Shown: positions 18,138 through 24,893 of the stretch, piece by piece
Layout: each line of letters starts with the position of its first letter
Numbering within the stretch: position 1 is the stretch's first letter
NCBI GenBank assembly: GCA_016800925.1
Contig: JABCPU010000829.1
Location: forward strand, 1 to 24,893
DNA length: 24,893 bases
Source: Suillus spraguei
Lineage: Eukaryota > Basidiomycota > Agaricomycetes > Boletales > Suillaceae
Reading direction: 5' to 3'
The notes under the pieces: model-generated
Database searches by the model: none
What the model was told of the DNA's origin: nothing
The model's input: the letters and a program-made list of their open reading frames with translations, nothing else
Made by a program: the position numbers and the translations under genes

Positions 18138-20101
18138 ATGTTCTTAGATACCAGACAATGTGTCACCTGCCCTGCAGCTCCCCCATCTTGCACTTGCACA
18201 GCCGATCAGAGCTGTATCCAGATAACTAGGTCTGTTCATTCCAATCAGTAATTCTGATCATATTTGACACCAACTTCGTCCCAGAACTTGCAATGTCTGC
18301 CCAACATTTACTTGCGAGGCAAAGACCACTGCCACCTCTAGTAACAATGGGGATGTCAGTGCAGGCGCACTCGCAGGTGCAGTCATTGCCATCGTTCTGG
18401 TCCTTGTAGGGGCTTTGGTACTCTATTTCTGGTACCGTCGTCGTGCCAGTGCCAATAAGGCCCTAGAGCAGGCTCAGGAAGGCAAGGACGAAGTTCCCGC
18501 CCCTGCAGAAGCAGTTCTCAATCGCCCAGATCCCACTGAAAAGCCACAGCCGCCGATGCCTTCCGATCCCAATACCATCAGGGTGTTCATTTCATCTTCG
18601 CACAGCGTCATCGACCTCGATCCGCAGTCTCGGGGTCTATCCGCGATCGGCACCAATGTCCCTGCTACTCAACCTAATCCCTTTGACGATGGTAACTCTA
18701 TACAAACTACATCAACTGGTACAAATGGCACAAACGTTATCCCTATTGCCCTGGTGCCCCCTGGCTCTGTGTCAGCTAATTCTATGACACCTTCTTGGGC
18801 TTCGGGATCTGCTGCAACTTCTTCTCCCGTCCGGCCCGCCCGGGCACCGACCTGTCTTTGAATGACAGTTCTTCTGCAGTGTCTGCCGAATCTTTGCATG
18901 GTCCAAACCCGTGTTTCACACAGAGTCAGCACTCAGAATCTTCGAGGATGTCATGCATGTCCAATGCCAGCTACTCCAGTGACTTCCTCAATGAGCACGA
19001 TGATAATCACACAGGGCAAGGTGTTAGGCAGGTTTTGGGAGTTTGTCAAAGCAGAAGTTATCCAGACCCCAGGTCCATCTACACCTGTATCATCGCATTT
19101 ATCTGTGCACAGTATTCCGCCTGCTGCTTCTCGCCCTTCAATTCGGTCACCCTTGCAGCCAGCTCTTTTGGCCCGCTGATGCTTGGACGAGGGGAAGAAG
19201 AACATAATACATCGTCACGCAGCGATCCGTTTGGGGATCATCACGAATTTGAAGTCCACGGTGACATGTTAAACCAGTCACGCCCAGTGTCGGAAGTTTC
19301 TCTCCAATTACCCCGCTTCCGTGTCCACTAATAACGGAGAGAGTCGTCCATCCAGGTCAGTAGTCAGGCCGGGTCTATCATAGATATCAGCAGTGCCACG
19401 CGTGTCAATGTTGGACTGCTGTGCCCAAAGAACCCCGAGAAGTCGCCCAGGACAAACTATGGCTAGACTGGTATCACCAGCCTCGGCGCAGACCTCCCGC
19501 CAATCAGCATCCCTTGAGGAACAGCAGCAATTAGCCTTGGCACACGCACACGCGCAAGCCCGTGCCCAGGGCTGGGATCGCAAGCGAATCTCGGGCTCTT
19601 CAGTTGTTTCTGCCAACTTCAACGCGAGCAGACTCTATCCTCGAGTCATTTCCTTCGTCCCTCCTTCGCCATTTCATCGCTTCCTATCCGTTCTCCGCCT
19701 CGTTCTCCTCTACACCAACGGTTCTCTGCCACACAGTTCCAGCCTCCGGCCTTTGAGGCAGCATCTCTTTCACCATCCTCCGCACAGTACAGGACGCCAC
19801 TCCTTCAGACGTACCAGAACCTGCAGAGACCCAACTACCCCCGTTAGACCCCCCTCCCAGCCGCCAGACCTTGGGACTGTCCACAGCTTCTCAGGTTTCC
19901 ACAGCATCATCTGGTCTCGGGCCATTCCCATTCCAGATTGATTCTGGAGGCAATGATGGTAGCACACCACCATCCGCTTTTCAAGGACGTCAAAGAGCCA
20001 GCTTGGACACGCTCGCACTGATGAGCGATTTGTCTTCGTATCCTCTTAGCTACGACCGGGATGAACGAGAAAGCTTTTCTCGACAAATTACTAAGAGTTG
20101 A
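18138..20101 (+). CDS. OPY2: Opy2-type single-pass membrane anchor, heavily frameshifted in this sequence
   Basis: Exon 1 is 18138-18229 and exon 2 starts at 18285. Residues about 8-41 form the extracellular Cys pattern of the Opy2 N-terminal domain: CVTC, CTC, then CIQITRTCNVCPTFTC. A transmembrane helix follows (about 59-81, ALAGAVIAIVLVLVGALVLY) with RRR on the cytosolic side. In yeast Opy2 anchors Ste50 and so couples osmosensing to the HOG MAPK cascade; a basidiomycete role is by family. The long Ser/Pro/Gln-rich tail changes frame at least eight times. Recognisable in-frame blocks are SSSHSVIDLDPQSRG, SNASYSSDFLNE, FVKAEVIQTPG, GSIIDISSATRVNVGL, QTMARLVSPASA, RKRISGSSVVSA, LGLSTASQVSTASSGLGPFP and QRASLDTLAL, ending at 20099-20101. 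Blocks stay in order and free of nonsense changes, so indels and not rearrangement cause the breaks. No clear signal peptide precedes the Cys region; an upstream coding exon could be missing. Confidence 0.75.
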
Positions 20102-20515
20102 ATAGCCTGTATCCGTGTGCTCTCAATATGGATGTCGCGCTTCTAGACTGCTTCGACCAGCTGGCCTGACGGGTTGTGTTGGGCAGTGTATATGAATTGT
20201 TGTATTCTGGACTTCTTTCTCCTGTGCTTGGTATGGGCTTTACTGTTCTTGATATGTCGGAAGGTTTTATATAGGTGGTGCTCACAAATTTACTTGCTAA
20301 ATTCTGCTTCGCTGAAGGAGTTCTATTCTTCGGGTCTGCGTTGGTCATTTATTTATACATTTATATGTTTTAGCTGCAATATTGGCTAATCCCGTCTTGT
20401 GACAAAAATGTCACATTGCATTATCATCACACCTTCGAGTTCAATAAAGCAGCGCTGAAGGTAGACCCATCCGAGTCACTGACCGTAACGGTATACATAG
20501 TCCCTTGTAGTCACC
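20102..20515. other. Intergenic region between OPY2 and the E2 fusion gene
   Basis: Contains the 3' flank of OPY2 and the promoter of the next gene; no coding evidence. A perfect inverted repeat TGTGACA-AAAA-TGTCACA (20398-20415) could be a protein-binding palindrome or hairpin; no function is assigned. Confidence 0.45.
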
Positions 20516-23500
20516 ATGGATAGAGAGGTCCAACAACTGGTGGAGATGGTAAGATCTGATTCTGTGATTCCAGCCAGTGCCATGTTAACTGGCTGGTAGG
20601 GTGCATCGGAAGCACAAGCTCAGGCTGCTCTTCGTCGGTACAAAGATGTAATGCAAGCAGCCGAACGAATCTTCGAAGGCGAGTTCGCCGACATAGAAGG
20701 GACGGATAGAGATGTTAGTATGGAGTCTACTGCACCACTAGCGCCCATCACTCCATCACGAACGCCGCGTAGTGTTGTATGTAACTCATTGCCATTCGGG
20801 AAAATGATCTTCATTGGTTTTTGTTAGACACCGGATGAGGACGGAGAAGGAGAAGACGATAATGACATAGACATGGACGAAGATGAAGATGGGGGTGAGT
20901 GGCTTTCCTGGATAGTTCCCTCTGATGCATTAATCGCGCTTCAGGGGACGACTATGTCGATTACGACTCTGATTACGACGAGAAAGCCAGAACTGTGGTC
21001 GAGGCCGATCCATATGCTGGCAAAGTGCACCTTTGTGTTTTGTTCCTCCGGTGTTTTTGATGATTTCGAAGGTGTCTTTTTCTCAAAGGATCGTCGCGAA
21101 GAAGTCATAGAAGTTGAAGAGGAAACCTGAGACAGCCTTCATGCCAGATACTAACGAACAGGTGAAGATTATGACTCAGGGTCAGTGGATGAAGGGTTGT
21201 CCGGAGGGTGGCGAACAGGGTTTCTTGTTCGGTCTATACAACGAGCTAAGCAGCGGTGACTGCCTTGCCCCCAATCTTGTGGACATAGGATCCAGAGATC
21301 CAAGAGTAACTTCTTCGCCATTTTTGTGTGTAAAGCCGTTTTCTTTACAAAAGCGAGAGCTGATTTGCATCTAGTCAGATTTCTTGCTGTATATTCAACA
21401 TCTTCGTCGTCTCGTAAAGCGCACTTGTCTTTCATGCAAAGTGGATTTTTGTTTCGCGTGCGGAGAACCTGTCAACACCGGAAGCAATCGTGACAGTTCC
21501 TCTTCGGGTGACGACAATTTATTCCATTGTTCCAATCTGCAAGGCGTTATATTGGGCATAGGGCTCGCTATGTTGGAATCCACATTTCTGAGCAGCGCCA
21601 ACAAACCTCCGAAGAGAGTTCTCAAAAATCAAAAAACAAACAAGAGACGGAAGACCGATCTGCACTCTTCTTCGTCTACTCCGAAAGGGGACGATGACGA
21701 GGATGATAGCTATTATATGTCATTGCCAGTGGGGAAGAAGTCGAAAGGAGGCGTTGGTTATGCTGGTGATGTGAAGGAAGATGTGAGTTTTCATGTGAAT
21801 ATCATAAGTAATTATTTTCTGAGAAGATGCAAGACTTCTGGCCAACTAGAAGCTCAGGCCATCCAGCGCCTCAAAGATGAGAAGATCGGTACGATACTTT
21901 CTCAGATCCGTGAATATCTTCCATCTCTGCGTCGAGGAGGAGGAGCACGAACCAGCGACTACATGGTTCATCCTACAGCTCTTGCGCATCTCCGCAGACG
22001 CTTCAACTATCTCTGCACCACTCTACTCAGGAATGATTCCCTCTCAGACATGTCAGATCGTTCCGTGCTGTACTTTGAGTTATTTGAATGGCTGGAGGTG
22101 ACGTACCGTTATATCATATATTCAATCGCATAGATTGACACCTCACTACAGACTATATCCAATCATGAAGCATTAGCAAGTATGATGGCGATGCCCGATC
22201 ATGGTGGTTTCCTCTGTGAAGTCTGTCGCACCCAAGAAAGTAGCCAGGGGTAAGGCACCCATACGGGAACGAACTATCATCTATGAAGGTAGCGCTGGCC
22301 CCCGAGAACTCTTGGAAGCAATTGTCATCCAAGCGCAAGCTGCTATCAAAGGATTGGAAGGTATCAAAACACCCGACCCAGAGGTACTTGAGATGACAGA
22401 GGAACAGAAACGCATGACATCGTCCGCGAAGGGCAAGGAGAGAGAATTGACCCCTTCTTTGTCTGATGAAAACCAGAGGCTACTCTTATTTTGTCAACGG
22501 ATATTGGCGACCGCAAGTGCTATCGATCGCTCACTGCGCGAAACCAAGGGGCGACGCATTTGTTGACCGACTACATGCTGCACTGCCAAAGATCTCGTCC
22601 GAACCATTTGATCATTCATCAATTACTCTCGCTACGACAGATGAGGCACGGAAAAAGGCTTACCTCGACTGGGCTACTCAAGTTTCGTTTCGAATATTGT
22701 GACCTTACCGTTCCGAGAGAGGAAGACAAGAAAGGGGCAATAGAAGAGAGCTTGCCCCACTACAAGTTCTACTATAATAGCGAGGCCCGAATGCTTGCCA
22801 CCTCGGACATCCCTAAGCGTTCTCTAGCCATCGCAAAAGAGGTTTTGTAGGGTTTCTTTTGCCAAGGTTTTTTTGACTTAATGGATCACGCAGCTCGCCG
22901 TTTTGACGACGAATTTACCTGTTGCATGGGATTCCTCGGTTTTCTTGAGAGTCGACGAGAATCGGGTAGACATCATCAAGGCGCTCATCATAGGTCCAGA
23001 AGGAACTCCGTCAGTATCTTTTTTCTCGCTCTCTTGAGCTTCTCTTTACTCTCGTTTTCTAGGTATCAAGATGGCTGGTGAGTAACTCAGAAAACACATT
23101 TCGCGTGCTCAAGAGATCCTGCAGTTTCTTGTTTGATATTTTCCTTGGACCGAATTATAACCAAGCTCCTCCAAGCGTCAAATTCATGACGGTGAGTAAT
23201 TGCCTTGTTTAAATATTTATATAGCTGAGATTCCTTGATAGACCAATGGTGGAAAGTATCGGTTCAATCCTAATCTCTATGCAGTGAGTGCTGAGATCCA
23301 CGAAGTGATCACATTCTCATCGTATTTCAGGATGGCAAAGTCTGCCTATCTCTTCTCGGTACATGGTCCGGACCAGGGTGGGTCTCTGGAAAATCAACAC
23401 TGCTACAAGTTTGCGCTCCTCTGCTGTCTCTCGGTATTTGTGCTCACACCTTGCAGGTCCTTATATCCATTCAGTCCATGATCCCTTGCGAGGAACCTTA

Positions 23501-23921
23501 TCTTAACGAGCCTGGATGGGCGAACGATGGTGGTACTCCCCAGTCGAGGCAATGTGAGTGGCTGAATTCAATGATAAGCACTTTTCCTGACTTTTTGTTA
23601 GACTCTTTCAATGTCTGGAGGATGGTTGTCAAGACTGCGGTAAGAACTATGTCTGTCATCCTTATTCCTTACCTTTGATGTTGCAGATGCTCGGTAATCT
23701 CAAGAACCCTTTGCGACATCGTCCGTACGCACTACCGCCTCTCAAATCCCAAGCAGTTGGACAAATGGCTCATACTGGATGACAGTAAAGCAACTATTGG
23801 CGACTCATTTTCCACAAGGCAGGATTCTAGCGGCAGCTCTAATGGCTTTAAGAAGGATGTCGAGGAGATGCAGCAGTTGCTTAGACAGATGCAGGATGAT
23901 ACGTTCAAGGTCGACAAGTAA
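20516..23921 (+). CDS. UBA + Cys-rich zinc module + E2 (UBC) fusion protein, frame broken
   Basis: Fifteen exons: 20516-20548, 20600-20776, 20828-20894, 20945-21019, 21072-21782, 21834-22097, 22152-22841, 22894-23009, 23063-23077, 23125-23191, 23242-23283, 23331-23408, 23457-23553, 23602-23639, 23687-23921. Order: UBA domain ([33 protein letters not shown]), acidic linker, [20 protein letters not shown], Cys module resembling the end of RBR/IBR ligases ([17 protein letters not shown]), Ser/Lys/Asp linker, a helical region, and a C-terminal E2. The E2 has [50 protein letters not shown] with the catalytic Cys, and EPYLNEPGW, closest to the BIRC6/UBE2O class. So it could both recruit and transfer ubiquitin. 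Inferred indels: extra base at about 21123, -1 near 21260-21300, +1 near 21385, +1 CCC about 22196, +1 GGGG about 22548-22551, +1 TTT about 22683-22685, +1 TTT 23710-23712. Corrected exons total 2700 nt (899 residues). The intron 21020-21071 uses a GC donor. Confidence 0.88.
21020..21071 (+). other. Probable GC-AG intron in the E2 fusion gene
   Basis: [17 protein letters not shown] joins only if the intron begins GCAAAG at 21020 and ends TTCGAAG at 21071. The GTGCAC donor six bases downstream gives the wrong phase. Because this gene has several indels, the call is weaker than for VIP1 and CAF16. Confidence 0.55.
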
Positions 23922-24418
23922 GGCCCGATGCCCAGCATGGCAGAACCAGAAGCAATGACCATACGTGTATTTAGGTGACTAATCGCTACATACTGTTCGT
24001 CGACATGTCTATACATCAAACTCAATTGAAGTAGATGTTGTATTTTATTACATCAGTAGGCGTCCATTGTAGAAGACTCGCATATTGCGTTGTTTTGATA
24101 CATTGTAAGTTAAACCATAGCACGATCATCATTGGTACAATATATCATTGCTTATATAGCTATATATATACAAGTTGAGAACAATTATATGACAATATAA
24201 GGGTGCCAACCTTAATGACACTTCACCGTACCTCCTCTTTGACACCCTCCGTGCATCTAAAGCCTTTCGTGCAAAAGCCGCTGATAAAAAAAAAAACAAA
24301 TGACACGGGCGCCAAGCTCCTTTCATCAGATTTCTACCACTGTCACCCAGAATACGGAAAACTATCCTGTTCTGATCTTTCTTTGCCCTCAGACACACGT
24401 ACCATAGTCTCGTACATC
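23922..24418. other. Intergenic region between the E2 fusion gene and the carrier gene
   Basis: AT-rich sequence, including a TATATA-rich tract at 24140-24175 (TATAGCTATATATATAC), no supported coding sequence. The tract could provide the 3' end of the E2 gene or the promoter of the downstream carrier; neither can be proven here. Confidence 0.4.
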
Positions 24419-24893
24419 ATGGTAAGTGACTCTGCCATTCATTCACTCGCAGGCGCTGCCGGTGGCATCATTGTCATGTCCGCAACATAGTACGTAGTAT
24501 CCTATTATGTGTGAGTGCAAATTTAAGTGGTCCTTCATACCCGCAGCCCTATCGACGTGTGCCGCAGTCGACGTGTAGAATGATTCCAAGGTGACTACAA
24601 CTCGAGGTGTAATATTTTCTTGTGCCTAATGCTCACGCGTGTTGACAGAGCCTAGCTCAACATCTCCTCGAGATTGTCAAGCGCGAGGGCATTGCGGGCC
24701 TTTATAGCGGTTTGAGCCCAAGTTTACTTGGCATAGCTGTCACAAATGGGTAAAGCTTCCCGAGCACCCCGCACTGTGTTCCACTCACACTTAACGTTGG
24801 CAGGGTGTATTATTATTTCTATGAACGTTCCCGAGGGATCATTCTGAATTCGAGGCAGGGGAGCAAGGCGCTTACTATGTTGGAGTCGATGTT
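24419..24893 (+). CDS. ANT1: Peroxisomal adenine nucleotide carrier (ANT1/PMP34 type), 5' part, cut by right edge
   Basis: Exons 24419-24489, 24547-24590, 24649-24749 and 24804-24893 (open). The first repeat of a mitochondrial-carrier-family protein is visible: IHSLAGAAGGIIVMSATY (helix 1), LSTCAAVD in the place of the usual LSTRAAVE, IVKREGIAGLYSGLSPSLLG (matrix helix), IAVTNGVYYYFYERSRG (helix 2). The block LAGAAGG..SATYPL..STRAAVE is typical of the peroxisomal ATP/AMP carriers that feed fatty-acid activation, and not of ADP/ATP carriers of mitochondria. Exon 2 does not join exon 1 in frame (net one base extra or two short). In the frame required by exon 3 it also has a TAG at 24576-24578, which an alternative donor (GTGTAG at 24573) would remove. 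The Arg normally in STRAAVE reads Cys (TGT). The ATG at 24419 is followed by GTAAGT, but similarity to the family shows that this is coding and not a donor. Confidence 0.7.

Noticed and set aside
24421..24451. GTAAGT..CGCAG directly after the carrier start codon as a 31-nt intron
   Set aside because: The sequence inside it encodes SDSAIHSLA, part of the conserved first helix, so it is coding; 31 nt would also be unusually short.
8923..24893. Programmed ribosomal frameshifting or RNA editing as an explanation of the frame breaks
   Set aside because: Breaks have both signs, different local sequences and occur in many genes, with no shared slippery site; homopolymer error is simpler.

Overview
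The window reads as nuclear DNA of a filamentous basidiomycete, most likely an Agaricomycete. The genes are densely packed. Coding sequence is cut by many introns of about 45-60 nt with GT..AG (a few GC..AG) borders. The gene families (three-HMA copper ATPase, Vip1, Air-type zinc-knuckle protein, Caf16, Opy2-type anchor) are fungal. The transposon traces (KDZ/CxC1-type DNA transposon, RNase H of a non-LTR retroelement) are common in mushrooms. No tRNA, rRNA, CRISPR or bacterial-style operon was seen. Species cannot be named from the sequence alone.

Layout. 1-855 (-): 5' part of a KDZ-type transposon protein running off the left edge, with repeats in its 5' flank (872-1275). 1826-5655 (-): intact 12-exon copper-transporting P-type ATPase (CCC2 type). 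6125-7730: transposon graveyard with an RNase H fragment, ~70-bp repeats on both sides of it, and a diverged inverted repeat pair around the whole. 8923-12673 (+): 16-exon VIP1/PPIP5K inositol pyrophosphate kinase. 12856-13809 (-): AKTIP/FTS-like inactive E2. 14098-16052 (-): Air1/2-type five-zinc-knuckle protein. 16578-17698 (-): Caf16-type soluble ABC ATPase. 18138-20101 (+): Opy2-type membrane anchor. 20516-23921 (+): UBA + Cys-rich zinc module + E2 (UBC) fusion. 24419-24893 (+): start of a mitochondrial-carrier-family protein of peroxisomal ANT1/PMP34 type, cut by the right edge.

The genes do not form one pathway. Functional themes are copper delivery to the secretory pathway, inositol pyrophosphate signalling, ubiquitin-fold proteins (one inactive, one active), nuclear RNA surveillance, Ccr4-Not-associated ATPase, osmosensing anchor and peroxisomal ATP import. 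VIP1 and the AKTIP-like gene are convergent. CAF16 and OPY2 are divergent across about 440 bp.

The most striking property is the uneven density of reading-frame breaks. The copper ATPase (3252 coding nt) and the AKTIP-like gene (738 nt) are perfectly in frame, whereas VIP1, AIR, CAF16, OPY2, the E2 fusion and the carrier carry single-base gains or losses, mostly in 2-6 nt homopolymers. Where I could sum exon lengths, adding the inferred corrections restores exact multiples of three. This points to sequence or assembly error more than to decay, but it means the protein models right of about 9 kb need base-level confirmation. The most interesting protein architecture is the UBA-zinc-E2 fusion at 20.5-23.9 kb.
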